This document shows, one piece after another, positions 21,206-32,380 of a stretch of DNA of 64,000 nt. The position numbers were made by a program, and so were the translations under genes. Below the pieces are notes generated by a model that saw nothing but the letters and a program-made list of their open reading frames with translations, searched no databases and was not told the DNA's origin. The stretch comes from Mycogone perniciosa (lineage: Eukaryota > Ascomycota > Sordariomycetes > Hypocreales > Hypocreaceae), in contig JAOALB010000121.1 of the NCBI GenBank assembly GCA_025331125.1, positions 110,173-174,172 of the forward strand, written 5' to 3'. Numbering within the stretch: the first letter of the stretch is position 1; each line of letters starts with the position of its first letter.

Positions 21206-23105
21206 TGGATTGCTGATGAAGTACGAAGTAATTAAGACTAGAAATATCTGCTCTGTCTAGCAGGTGGTTCATACGAGCTTTTTTAGGCTTGCTTCTCGGG
21301 TTTGTAAGCTGGTGAGATCAACACTAAAGGCTAGGCAGCAAGTTCAGCCGTACCGATCACGAAACAACAAACCTCAAATTTCGTTCATCGGACCATTGAA
21401 TAAATTTTCCAGGAAGAATACCAAATTGATTAACGGGCGTTGTAAAGGGGGGGTTGATACTACTCCCTGGGTATGAGAGAATATCTCGGTGCTCGCCTAA
21501 GTCGGCTATGACTAGACTATGCAATTCACCTTGCACGCAGTATATGATTGACTTACAATCTATGCTAATGGATTCACCTCACCTAGATCCGATTTCTAGG
21601 GAGTGCTTCATATTACTCCGAGATTATTCGCATACTCTGCGACTCTTTCATGTCCGAGATGGAGTTGCACAACCCCGTCGTGTTCCCATGCAATGCTCAA
21701 GCAAAGGCTGTATTAGCCGCGACATCAACCGGTAACTCGGGTCTCTCAAAGTAGTAACTTTGCAACACTAATATGTGACTATTTCAACTTGTCCATTTGA
21801 TGTTGTTAGCATTAGTAGTATCATTTCCCCATAAGCTAGATTCCTCTGGTGTAAGCGGTCGTGTGCACGGTGAAGCGCTCACTCCCCGCCCATATTCTAA
21901 TAAAGCAGAAAATGAGAACTATCAACAGAGCGTCATGTCAAGACTTGGTAGTAAACAGAATTGACATATACGAAAGAAAGCAGGATCAGAAAAAGGCTCA
22001 AATAGTCGATTTCTCATCTCGTGCTTTGTACTTCTTCAATGCCAATACGATTTATTGTAGGGTGGGTATATCAATCACCGGAATGAATCATGGCAGCGTT
22101 TAATGTGTTTTATACACCCCAACGATGAATAGATATATCTCTCCGAAATGATCTGAATCCTTTGGGTCGTCGCGCCCTTAGTGACAAATTCAGTCGTCAT
22201 GCGGGCCGACTCCCTCAAGGTTCATCCGCCTCCTCCGAAATGGCTGATGTCTAGTAGATGCAGCCACAAAGATAATCGAGACGGAAGCTGCCGGTGCTTA
22301 TTCTCAGTCTAGGGGGTCTCCTATCACACCGAACCCGTCTCTCCAGGGCTCCTCCAATAGACCCGTCACGTTGACGTCCAGCCCTGCGTATCAGATGGGA
22401 GAAATGCCCCCCTAGTTTCGGGTCACACGGACTCCGATTGATTTGATTTTCCCCAATGATTCCAACATATGCGGCCTCGGCTATGAGTCTGCATGAAGCT
22501 AAGGTGCAGGTTTCTGGGAACATGGCTTGAGCTAGCTGCCACGGGCTGAGGGAGTTTGCGCGAGGGGATCGCCCAGGGCGTTACCATGATTGGGAGCTGT
22601 GCAGGCTGGAGCTCTGACGCCGTTGGTCCATAACGACGTCCCGAGAGTGGATTCTGTTGCATCATGAGTACGTATGTCTTCCCGGCTTTCCTTGGTACTT
22701 CCCTGCAAGCTCATACTTGGCTGCGTACGAAGTAGACGGCGAAGTAGACGGTGAAGTTGAAGCTGACTGGAATGGCTCGGCATCTCGCGGCTCTATGTTT
22801 GTATGTTGTCCAACGCGTGGCTTTGGATGGGAGATAGATACATTGCCATTTGGTACGCCACTATCATATTCTTAGAGTACTACCCTGAATTCCCGATGAT
22901 CCAATGGCCTGATGATGGCACTGAGCTGGTATCTAGATTACGTAGATCTTGACGGGCGCCACTTTACACGCTCAACTCTAAATTGGTATATGTATCGGGC
23001 TGTCGCTTGCATGTGTTTGTGAATTTGGTTCTACCAACATCAAACGTTGAACTGAAAGGACGCCTACACATATATATATCAAACAACAACCAACCCCCCA
23101 AAAAA
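21206..23105. other. Intergenic region with an ankyrin relic
   Basis: At about 21600-21770 (minus strand) a short decayed ankyrin stretch is visible: the codons for 'AKLLL' and 'ERPELPVDVAANTAFA' are followed by stops, with the same strand and texture as the array. The rest, 21770-23105, contains short open stretches (for example 22251-22783 minus) without recognisable domains. The last part is the egt1 promoter. Confidence 0.45.
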
Positions 23106-23130
23106 TTGCCCATTGCCCATTGCCCATTGC
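23106..23130 (+). repeat. TTGCCCA tandem triplet in the egt1 leader
   Basis: Three perfect copies of the 7-mer TTGCCCA are followed by a partial TTGC, ending 43 bp before the egt1 start codon. It lies in the probable 5' untranslated region; any regulatory role is unknown. Confidence 0.7.
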
Positions 23131-23173
23131 TTCGACTGGTCAATCCCATCACCCCCCTCCCCCTTCATCCATT

Positions 23174-26100
23174 ATGCCCGCCATCAAGGAATCCGTTCTC
23201 CTCGCGCGCTTCCAAGAAGCTCAGCCGATGTTCCGCAAGGGAAGCGACAAGCCGATGCCCAAGGCCCTTGATATCATCGACATCCGCGGCGAGCGCGTCG
23301 AGATCAATCTCAAAGATGAAGTCATCACCATGATGAACCCAGACGACGGCCCTCGCACGCTGCCGACATTGCTTCTGTACAACGAAAGGGGACTGCAGTT
23401 ATTTGAAGACGTACGTTGCCCTCCTCCGTCCAGAAGCCATGGCCGCCTTGCTATGTCCCCCTCACATGTATAACCCGCGCACCCAGATTACGTATCTGGA
23501 CGAGTATTACTTGACAAACTGCGAAATTGAGCTGTTGAAGAAATCATCCGCCGAGATGGCGCGCAAAGTCCCCGAGGGAGCTATGCTGGTGGAACTGGGG
23601 AGCGGGTTAGTCCCGGGCATTTAATCATTTGCTGATGAAACGTGCATCTTAATCCTAACTGTTGAGTGAAGAAATCTGCGCAAGGTGTGCCTTTTGCTAC
23701 AGGCGTTTGAGGATCTTGGGAAGAGGATTGACTACTTTGCTCTGGACCTGTCGCAAGCGGAGCTGGAGCGCACTCTTGCGGCTGTTCCGGACTTTGAGTA
23801 CGTCTCCTGTCATGGTCTTCGAGGGACCTATGACGATGGGCGAGAGTGGTTGAAGCAACCTTTGATCCTCGAGAGGCCGAAGAGCATTTTGCATCTTGGA
23901 TCTAGCATTGGTCTGTGATCATCAAGAGCATGCAATTACATGGGCACTGGCTGACTGATTCTGTTTCAGGCAATTTCCATCGCGACGATGCAGCTGAATT
24001 CATGAGGTCGTTTGCGGACGTTCTTCAGCCCGCAGACCTCATGGTTGTCGGCGTGGATTCATGCAAAGATCCAGGCAAGATCTAGTATGTTGAATACATC
24101 AAGACAATGGATTCAATTGCTAATAATGGGACACACAGTCACGCCTATAATGGTCAGTACGGTCAAGTGTGTGTACGTACGAGTGTACTAACATATGCCC
24201 ACTTCTAGACAAGCAAGGAATCACTCATCAGTAAGAACAACCTTCAATGACAAATGACCACTACGAATACTTACAAAGTCTCAGATTCGTCCTCAATGGC
24301 CTCGCACATGCCAATGAGATCTTCGGCGAAGAAGTCTTCCACGTCGAGGACTGGAAAGTCATTGGCGAGTACATCTATGACGAAGACGGCGGCCGCCACC
24401 AGGCATTTGTGTCTCCTACCCAAGAAACATCGGTCTTTGGGATTGTGATTCCGCCACATGAGAGGATCAAGATTGAACAGAGTCTGAAGTACTCGAGAAC
24501 TGGTGTTGATAAGCTATGGAAGATGGCCGGGCTCAACGAGATTGGCTACTGGAGCCGTGACGGCGAATACGGTGCGTATCAACTATTCCCAGGCACGATG
24601 GTATTCGTGATTTATATGATACTCAACTAACTTATGATTTCAGGCATTCACGTGCTGGAAAAGGCCAAGCTTCCATTTAACAGACTCCCCTCTCTCTATG
24701 CAGCCGGCACCCTGCCCGCATGGCAAGACTGGGAGAATCTCTGGGAAGCATGGGGCATCGTAACTCGAAAGATGCTCCCCGATGCCGAACTCAATGAGAA
24801 ACCCATAAAATTGAGAAACGCATGCATATTCTACCTGGGCCATATCCCGGCATTCCTCGACATCCAGTTGACCAGGACGACCAAGGCTAGCGCTACCAGC
24901 CCGGCCTATTACCATACCATCTTCGAGAGAGGCATTGATCCTGATGTCGACAACCCAGAGCATTGCCATGCTCACTCAGAGATCCCCGACGAATGGCCTC
25001 TTGTAAATGACATTCTCACGTACCAAGACCGAGTCCGCGAGCGCCTGCTTCAGCTGTACTCCAACCCCAATGGGATTAAGGGAGACGTCAGGCGGGCCGT
25101 CTGGCTTGGATTTGAGCATGAAGTCATGCATCTCGAGACTCTTCTTTACATGTTGCTACAGAGCGACAAGACTCTTCCACCGCCAAACACAGTGCAGCCT
25201 GACTTTGTGAAACTTGCGCAGAAGGCGTATGAGGCTCGAGTGCCCAACGAATGGTTTGACATTCCGGAGCAGACGATTACAATCGGTATGGATGACCCTG
25301 AGGATGAATACGACCCGAACCGTCACTTTGGATGGTAAGCTATGACTTGACACGATCCATGAAAGTATACTTATGCTCACCTGCCCCCAGGGACAATGAG
25401 AAGCCAGCGCGAAAGGAAAACGTCCACGCCTTCCAGGCCAAAGCTCGACCCATCACCAACGAAGAAGTAAGTCACATCATCTGAACCACTAACACAGGGC
25501 TCTGCTGAACCGATTAGTACGCCAAATACCTGTACTCAGCCAAGATCGATCAAATCCCAGCATCTTGGTCCAACATCACTCACAGCAACGGAACCTGCAA
25601 GAATGGCACCTTTACGAACGGTACAAACGGCCATCACACTACTGCTACATCTCTCAACCTTCCGGACTCCTACCTCCAAAGTAAAGCCGTTCGCACGGTC
25701 TACGGTCTCGTGCCTCTCAAGTACGCACTTGACTGGCCCGTCTTTGCCTCATATGACGAACTTGCCAGCTGCGCTTCTTGGATGGGCGGCCGCATTCCCA
25801 CAGTCGAAGAAGCCAAGAGCATCTACACCTACGTTGAGAAGCAAAAGGAGATTTCCACTCAGAGCAAGCTGTCGAACAAAGTACCCGCAGTCAACGGGTA
25901 AGTCCAATCCAAATTCAACTGCAAAACAAGAACAGGCACACTAATAAAGATCAATAGTCACCTCGTCAACGACGGCGTGGAAGAAACCCCTCCACCACAC
26001 CCTCCAACCCCGGCCGATGACAGCTCAAAGCTGTTCATCGACCTAACCCTCTCCAACGTCGGCTTCAAACACTGGCACCCCGTCGCCGTCACCTCGCAGG

Positions 26101-26363
26101 GCAACCGCCTTTCTGGCCAAGCCGATATGGGTGGTGTCTGGGAATGGACCAGCTCAGTGCTCCGCCCGCACGCTGGGTTCCACCCTTTGGCGCTGTATCC
26201 GGCATATACGGCGGATTTCTTTGACGAGAAACATAATATTGTGTTGGGCGGGTCGTGGGCGACGCATCCAAGGGTGGCGGGGAGGAAGAGTTTTGTGAAT
26301 TGGTATCAGAGGAACTATCCATATGCGTGGGTTGGTGCAAGGTTGGTCAGGGATATGCAGTAA
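23174..26363 (+). CDS. egt1: Ergothioneine biosynthesis protein 1 (histidine trimethylase / sulfoxide synthase)
   Basis: Eleven exons join in frame to 861 residues: 23174-23410, 23487-23605, 23672-23910, 23970-24084, 24139-24152, 24209-24230, 24285-24571, 24644-25334, 25391-25466, 25518-25897, 25958-26363. All introns are GT-AG; exons 5 and 6 are micro-exons of 14 and 22 nt. The N-terminal third is an EgtD-like SAM-dependent methyltransferase (start of the SAM site at 'LVELGSG', then 'LHLGSSIGNF') that makes hercynine from histidine. The middle is a DinB-like domain with 'YLGHIPAFL' and the iron-binding H-x3-H-x-E as 'HEVMHLE'. The C-terminal third is a formylglycine-generating-enzyme/EgtB fold ('GGVWEWTSS', 'VLGGSWATHPRV', 'RNYPYAWVGARLVRDMQ'). 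The protein joins hercynine and cysteine into the sulfoxide precursor of ergothioneine, a cytosolic antioxidant. The length fits fungal Egt1. No defect is seen. Confidence 0.95.
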
Positions 26364-26704
26364 AGAGTGAAATTATCTTTAAGGGTGAGATGAGCAGAGA
26401 AGGAGGAACACAACGATAAGGGCAGATTGAATAATTCTCAGTGTTGGAAGGTTGGATTTCGCATGTTTTGACGGTTTTGCTCGCCATCACTGTCATTATC
26501 GGATGTATCAAGTTATTTGCAGCTCGGATCGACGAGGAGAAGAAACAGCCCGCTCACTCGAATACACTCGATCTCTCATCAAATTCCAACCAGGTAGTCA
26601 GTCAATTCTCGAGCGAGAGAAGCTCACAAGAATATCTGTCCAGATAACGCCAGGCCTTTCTTTTCTTGTTCTATGCATTTCTTTTTAGTGCATTAAGGAT
26701 TCCT

Positions 26705-27910
26705 TCAGCCATTAAAGCTACCGTAGATGTTGAGGAGCTGTTCGAAGACATATCCTGGCAGATGAACGCCGTTTTCCGTCACCAAGTTGGAGATGAGCTC
26801 CGGAGGCTACAAATTGTTAGTATAATTGTCGCAAATAGACCCGACGAGAAAGACAAAAACGTACCGTATAGTCCACAAGATCCAGTGGTCGCTTGCTTGT
26901 ACCATCAACGGTAAAGTCCAGAACTTCCTGCTTGAAACCAATGTCCCTCTGATCCAACGGGAACTTGCGCACAAACTTATGCGTCTCGGCGGCAACGTAA
27001 AAGGGAATCTTGGCTTGCTGGGCCAGCTGCGCAATCTGGAATGTTCCAAGACGAGAAATAATTCCGCCATTCTGCGTGACAGCCTCCGCGCCAACAAACA
27101 CCATGTGAACCTGTCGCAACAAGCCCATGACATGCGCCACAGCAGCTTCAGAGATCTCCGCCACGGGGATGCCTTTGCTGCGCAGCTCCTTGACGACTTC
27201 GTTACTCTCCTCGGCGCGGACCTCATCGCGGACGTACACAACCTTGAACTTTCCCTCGCTATTCTTCGCTGCCCGTTCCAACACACCCGTCACAGCTCTT
27301 GATGCACCGTGTGTCAGGACGCACTTCCCTTCCCGCACGAAGCGCCAACCGGATTCCGCGATGCCGTTTCGGGCCGCGATAGCTCTGCTGGCAAATAACC
27401 GGCCGTTACGCAGGAGATGTTGTCGCACAACTTCGAAGCTGGCATCTTGTTGCTTGAGAGAGGAGAGGAGATACTGGAGGAAGAGGTCCGTTCCCGCAGT
27501 GAGAGGGATGGGGTTTTCGACAGAGGCCTTTAGGCGGTCGGAATGGGCCTTGACGGTGTCGAGGGTTTCGTAGACGGTGGAGGAGGGGACGGTGTTGAGG
27601 AGGAGAATGAGGGACTCGATGGCGGCAACGGGTTTTGTGAGGTCGGGGTCAGAGGCGAGGAGACCGCGGTAGGTAGCGACGATGCTATTCAGCGCTCAGT
27701 GTGTTAGAGAGGCGTTGGAGGGTCTTCTGAGGGCGTAGAATGCGCGTACTCGAATGTGGAATCTTCGGCCTGTATGCGTAGTGGGAGATCTGTGATGACA
27801 GAAGGCGGCGCAATGCTTGCTGGATTGCGGATCGCGTCTGTTTAGTGGGGGTCTTCAAGGGGAAGAGAAAGGAGAAAAGATGGCTTACCAGCCCCTGAAT
27901 CGGTGGCCAT
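26705..27910 (-). CDS. gcn3: Translation initiation factor eIF2B alpha subunit
   Basis: Four exons give 343 residues: 27889-27910, 27750-27837, 26865-27684, 26705-26806. Introns are GT-AG (118, 65 and 51-58 bp range). The N-terminus is MATDSGAD, then 'DIVATYRGLLASDPDL' begins the helical domain. The Rossmann-like half includes 'LTHGASRAV', 'VYVRDEVRAEES', 'VFVGAEAVTQNGGI' and 'GTFQIAQLAQQAKIPFYVAAE', all hallmarks of the eIF2B alpha/beta/delta family. The last exon gives 'PPELISNLVTENGVHLPGY', the usual C-terminal signature. It is the regulatory subunit of the cytosolic eIF2B guanine-nucleotide exchange factor and senses phosphorylated eIF2 alpha (Gcn3 in yeast). The gene is convergent with egt1 (about 340 bp between stops). 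Symbol by homology. Confidence 0.93.
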
Positions 27911-28628
27911 TGTGGAATTGAAGAGGATGGGAGGCCTGTAGAAATGTTGAGGTCGATCAGGTGGATGTGGTTTCTTGAATTTTTTCAGTAGTGATGTGAG
28001 TCAATGGAGATCCGTTTCCTGGAGTTGCATTGCTTCTGCACTCGGAGTACAGAGAGGTACCAAGGTAGGTGGACATGAGGGGCGGCACATGTCACTTTTT
28101 TACGACCAAATTTGGAGGGGGGTTTCAGCTGCCATACAGCTAAGGTAGCAAAGACTTCTAAGCTAGGAGAGAATATAAATTCTATATCAAACCCATTTGA
28201 CTGCGAATTTCACTTACCTCTTGGTTTATAAGTATTTCCTAGATTTAATAATTGACTTTTGAGACGCCTGAGATTTCCCTGTTTTGGTGCGATACATCTC
28301 TGTCCGGACGGACGAATTGGCAGCGATCGGTGGATAAGCGATAAGCCGCACTAATGGCGGGGTAATATGTACCAAAAACCCCGCCGACAGGCCCTGTATG
28401 CTCAAAGTACTCTCCGCTCCACTCAACCCGAAGCTCACACGTCACAGCCTCCAAACGCCTAATCTAACGTGTTAGTATTACGGAGTACTTCGTACCTCCA
28501 AACCAACCTGCACAGCTCGACATGAAACTCAATCCCTCCATCACGTAAACCACACCGCCATCCCATCTTTCGTCTCTCTCATCATCACCTCAATTCTTCG
28601 CGCCAATTCCGCATATCGCTGTCCCAAA
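27911..28628. other. Divergent promoter region between eIF2B alpha and the NECAP-like gene
   Basis: This 718-bp region is shared by two diverging genes. It holds one TACGGAGTA copy (28479-28487) and CT-rich leader sequence just before 28629. No gene is supported; the short minus-strand open stretches at 28226-28454 look like chance. Confidence 0.5.
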
Positions 28629-29390
28629 ATGGAGCTTCAAGATCCCACCACAGGCCGCCCTCTCCCGAGCGACGCCATCCAACGGATTCTCTTCATCGCC
28701 AACTCCGTCCACGTCTACAACATCCCGCCCCTATCTTCTATGCGCGGCCACAACGCCGCCTCCTGGACCGCCGATCCTTCGCGACACATCTTCACTGCGC
28801 GCCTCCGCGTCGTCGAAACGTCCTTTGAAACCGAAAGCCTCAAGATCGACATTGTGTTGGAAGACGCCTCCTCCGGACAGTTATTCGCCGCAGCGCCCTA
28901 TGCCGACCGGAACGTCGTCGAGCCGGTTGTGGATAGTAGTCGGTTCTTCGCGCTGACGGTGCGGGATGACCAAGGCCGAAAAGCCGTGCTGGGTATTGGC
29001 TTCGAAGAGAGAAGCGATGCGTTTGACTTGGCTGTGTCACTACAAGAAGCGCGGAGGAGTCTAGGCTGGGATGGCGAGCAGAGTAAACCAGCCACCGAAA
29101 AAGCAACGACTGAAACCAAAGACTACAGCTTAAAGGAGGGCGAAACAATCACGGTGAATCTTGGAGGCACCAAGTTCGGTAGACGGCGACCACAACAGAC
29201 AGAATCCTCCTCATCGTCTGGCTCAGCGGATTTACAATCCTTTGCACTGCCACCACCGCCGGGGCCATCATCAAGTTCGGGCGCTTCATTTTCACTCCCG
29301 CCTCCTCCGAGTGCCCAGGATGTTAAGCAGAAGAGAAGGTCTATAAGAGACATGGGGTTTGACGATGGGCAGTTTGGAGAGTTTGCATAG
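28629..29390 (+). CDS. NECAP-like adaptin-ear-binding endocytic protein
   Basis: A single exon of 253 residues has an ATG in good context (CAAAATGG). Residues about 16-150 match the NECAP PH-like (DUF1681) domain: 'RILFIANSVHVYNIPPL', 'GHNAASWTADPSRHIFTARLRV', 'VLEDASSGQLFAAAPY', 'VEPVVDSSRFFALTVRD', 'AVLGIGFEERSDAFDLAVSLQE'. The C-terminal 100 residues are disordered, with Ser and Pro runs, the pair 'GETITVNLGGTKFGRR' and an acidic end 'DDGQFGEFA'. The family associates with AP-2 clathrin adaptors at the plasma membrane in animals; a role in fungal clathrin endocytosis is inferred from that. It diverges from eIF2B alpha. Confidence 0.9.
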   Translation: MELQDPTTGRPLPSDAIQRILFIANSVHVYNIPPLSSMRGHNAASWTADPSRHIFTARLRVVETSFETESLKIDIVLEDASSGQLFAAAPYADRNVVEPVVDSSRFFALTVRDDQGRKAVLGIGFEERSDAFDLAVSLQEARRSLGWDGEQSKPATEKATTETKDYSLKEGETITVNLGGTKFGRRRPQQTESSSSSGSADLQSFALPPPPGPSSSSGASFSLPPPPSAQDVKQKRRSIRDMGFDDGQFGEFA

Positions 29391-29585
29391 ACGAAAAAAA
29401 AGAGGAGAGCAGCTGCATCATCAGCATAGATAAACTTCCCCCAAAAAAGATTAATTGTTAATGTGATCAACTGAGTTGTCGATAGTATAGTATGTACGAC
29501 ACAATGCGCCTTGCTCCCATATCCCGGTACATGACCCGCTGAGAGCTCAACCCATAAGACAAAAGAAGAAGACTCTTGACCATCG

Positions 29586-30536
29586 TCAAGCCCCAGGCCA
29601 AATCGAGCACAGGCTAGGGAGGCTCAGTCGCTTCTCCTCAAGGCATGCCTTGGGCCTTGCACCACAGTGTGATGCCTCCTCCAGAGGTGGCTTCTCTGAT
29701 TCCTCAGGGACTTGGTAGGTATACTCCAATCCATGGTTGCACAACTCATCACCTTCACCGTTGTTCCCACTCTCGCCTTCGCTCGAGTCCTCAGTTTCGT
29801 CTTCGCATTTCTCTTCCACCGTCTCGAGTCCCGCAATAGCTTCGGCCTGTGGCACAGGGTACTGTGGATGGCCATGTCGGACAATGACCGGACTGCCTGA
29901 CGGAACAAACTCCTCAGACGCCGCATTGAGCGATGTCCTAGGAATAGATGCACATGACGAAGATGTAGTGGGTCGCTCAAATGTAGTGGAACATTCAGAC
30001 GTCTCCGACATCCTTCGTTGCCGCACTCTGCTCCAAGTCTCACGGCTTTGAAGCTCCATGTGTAGCTCGCCCAGCCTGAGGAGAAGGGACTTTTCTTGCT
30101 GCGAGGCTTCGCCAATCCTCATCTTGAGCAGATTGAGTTGCTTTTTGAGCTTCCGCTTCTGCTTTCCGGTACAGCCCTCGCTCTGCAGCCCTCTCTCGGC
30201 CACAGAGTATCGGTTGATGAGTTCAGCTGCCCTGACCGACTGCATCTGAAGCAGCCTGGTGAGGTAAGCTCGCTCGGTGTAAATCTCCTCATAGGGGCGG
30301 GGGCAGAAGACGAGGTTCGAGGATGGCGACTCTGGCCAGGAGTTGTTTCTGCCGCTCCCGTGAGACTTGCGGCGGCGGCTGGGTGTCTGAACGACAGGAG
30401 AGCCCTCACGGGAAGAAGGCTTCGTCGACTTTGACGAACGTGAGTCAACAGAGTGGGTACGTTGTGACATTGGCGACGACGATGGAGAAACCTCTCTGGA
30501 GTCCCCCATCGTTGCATTATCAAGAGCCGGAATCAT
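29586..30536 (-). CDS. Uncharacterised coiled-coil protein
   Basis: I choose the first in-frame ATG at 30536 (316 residues); the open frame reaches 30572 but begins there with GTG. A TATATAA box lies about 94 bp upstream on the same strand, which supports this start. The N-terminus is rich in Ser, Arg and Lys (phosphorylatable, disordered). Residues about 78-165 ('YEEIYTERAYLTRLLQMQSVRAA' region and the leucine-heptad stretch to 'LGELHMELQ') form a probable coiled coil. The C-terminal half is acidic and Ser/Glu-rich. I recognise no catalytic motif. Tail-to-tail with the NECAP-like gene (196 bp between stops). The function is unknown. Confidence 0.7.
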   Translation of the reverse strand: MIPALDNATMGDSREVSPSSSPMSQRTHSVDSRSSKSTKPSSREGSPVVQTPSRRRKSHGSGRNNSWPESPSSNLVFCPRPYEEIYTERAYLTRLLQMQSVRAAELINRYSVAERGLQSEGCTGKQKRKLKKQLNLLKMRIGEASQQEKSLLLRLGELHMELQSRETWSRVRQRRMSETSECSTTFERPTTSSSCASIPRTSLNAASEEFVPSGSPVIVRHGHPQYPVPQAEAIAGLETVEEKCEDETEDSSEGESGNNGEGDELCNHGLEYTYQVPEESEKPPLEEASHCGARPKACLEEKRLSLPSLCSIWPGA

Positions 30537-30629
30537 ACTGGCGTCGATTGGTGGTGGTAGTTGCTCATGCACGACTGCCGCACTGGGGTTTTCGATGCTT
30601 CCAACACGAGCAAGATGGTTTGAGGTTGG

Positions 30630-30636
30630 TTATATA
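30630..30636 (-). promoter_or_regulatory. TATA box of the coiled-coil gene
   Basis: TATATAA on the minus strand, about 94 bp before the ATG at 30536, is a usual distance for a fungal TATA element plus short leader. Confidence 0.5.
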
Positions 30637-31161
30637 AAAGACAAAAACGGCTCCCCGAACTTGGATGGGGCCGCCTTTGTTCCCGGGTGTAGCCATTGTC
30701 TTGTATATGGTAGTCTTTGTTCCCATGGAGATGGTGTGCGGAACCTGATGCCCTAGGTTGCCGCACAGAGCTTTGAATGGTAGGTATGTTTGTTTCAAGC
30801 CCACTGGACTTGTTGGAGGAGGTCCACCAACGCTCCCAGGTAGCGCTATTATGTTGCCTAGGATTCATCGGTCCAAGGAGAGGCCCTTTGACTTGATAAG
30901 AGGTTAGATACCAACGGATCCTTATTGCCGTTGGCGCCATTTGATCCGTGCTCCCACACCACACGAAGGCTTGCATAGTGCTATGGTTTTTCGAACCAAG
31001 GTTCCTATTATCTGGCCCAGAATACCACCACCAACATCGGCCGATAATAAATAGTGGTGCCCGGATGCTGAGCTTGGGGAGGTGAAATGCACGACATGCA
31101 GCCACAAGGATCCAACACGGCACCTCCTCTTTGCGCACAGTAGCCAAAGGGAGTTAGACAA
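30637..31161. other. Intergenic between coiled-coil and radical SAM genes
   Basis: A 204-codon minus-strand open stretch (30533-31147) overlaps this interval but has no domain and runs into the neighbouring gene in another frame. I treat the interval as promoter and 3' flank. Nothing else is seen. Confidence 0.4.
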
Positions 31162-32380
31162 TCAGATAGCAAACCCATCATGCTTTGGAGGGTCATTGAA
31201 CCTCCATCGACCGGCCTCCATCGCGGCCTTGCGTACCAATGAAACTTCTTCGCTGGTCACAGCTCGGTTAAGATCGCTGTATCGGACCTCATTCTGGCTC
31301 TCCTCGTCGTTGGGCTTTCTGCGCCTCTTTTGCCCAACGTGCGCGTCCGGGTGGTATTGGTCCATAATGTTGACAAAGCAGTCAGATGATACCTCGGATG
31401 CCAGAAACTTCATGATCTCCGCGCCCTCGGCTTCTTTGCCTGGCATCAAAAGATGTCTGACTAGGAGTCCCACCTTTGCGATACCATCCCCAGTGAAGCA
31501 CAGGTCACCGACTTGCGCATGCATGGCCTTTATGCTCTCCTTGGCAGTTGTAGCGTAGTCATCAGCCTTCAATAGCCTCCTGGATGTGCTTGGTTCCCAC
31601 ACCTTGAAGTCTGCGAGATATATGTCAACCAATCCATCCATCAACTGCAACGACTCGAGTGAGTCAAAGCTAGACGTATTGTAGACAATGGGCACCCGAG
31701 GCCCAAGCTCGGCCGCATGCAAGATACTGAGAGCCACTTGCGGCACCACGTGCTCTGGCGTTACGATATTGATGTTGTGGACGTTGCCCACCTCCTGCAA
31801 TTTCATGTACCACTCGCCCAACTCCTCAGGCGTCAAGTCCATGCCTTTCCTCTGGTGTGATATGTCGAAATTCTGGCAGAAGATACAGCGCAGGTTGCAC
31901 CCACTCATAAACACCGCGCCACTGCCATTGTGCCCCTGGATACACGGCTCTGGATGGATTCGGCTCAACACTTAGCTATCTTTGTTTGTTTTCACGCAAG
32001 GGCGGCTCGAAACTAGTGAGCATTGGAAACAAACCTTCGCCAAAATGGGGCGCTATGACGTTGACCTTGGCCTTCTCGCCAATGAGGCACATGCTCGTGG
32101 ATTCATAGCGGTTGACGCCGCATTGTCGCGGGCACAAGTTGCAATTGCGGAGGTGAGCATAGGCCAGTGAGCGTTTCTTGGCCGCGTCTCTGGAGGAGAG
32201 GGTCTGGTAGCGTGGAATGTAGTCGTCGAGGAGGAATGGCGGCGCAAGGTGAAGATATCGCTGGGCTGTGAGATGGGGCAAAGACTTGGCTCGCAGGGGG
32301 AGAAAATGCCTGATGGATGACACGGGACTCATGACAGGATTATCCAGTATTATGTGTTGTGATGCTGAGGGGGGCGACAT
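31162..32380 (-). CDS. PflX-like radical SAM protein (COG1313 type)
   Basis: Two exons, 32035-32380 and 31162-31949, are joined across an 85-bp intron (GTTTGT donor, CCAG acceptor; the joint reads 'HFGEEPCIQGHNGSG') and give 377 residues. An N-terminal cysteine cluster 'NCNLCPRQCGVNR' is followed by the radical SAM 4Fe-4S motif C-x3-C-x2-C in 'SGCNLRCIFCQNF'. Then come 'INIVTPEHVVPQV', 'PIVYNTSSFDSLE', 'DIYLADFKVW' and 'RHLLMPGKE'. These are the marks of the family related to pyruvate formate-lyase activating enzymes but of unknown substrate. The first 40 residues are basic and hydrophobic ('IRHFLPLRAKSLPHLTAQRYLHLA'-like), so mitochondrial import is possible. The cysteines are all present, so I expect a working enzyme; its partner protein is not evident nearby. 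Confidence 0.88.

Noticed and set aside
22251..22783. Overlapping minus-strand open stretches before egt1
   Set aside because: Three overlapping frames of similar length, no recognisable protein.
26441..26647. 68-codon small membrane protein downstream of egt1
   Set aside because: It starts with GTG and lies in the probable 3' untranslated region of egt1; no support beyond one hydrophobic stretch.
30533..31147. 204-codon minus-strand open stretch
   Set aside because: It overlaps the start of the coiled-coil gene in another frame, lacks a domain and contains that gene's TATA box.
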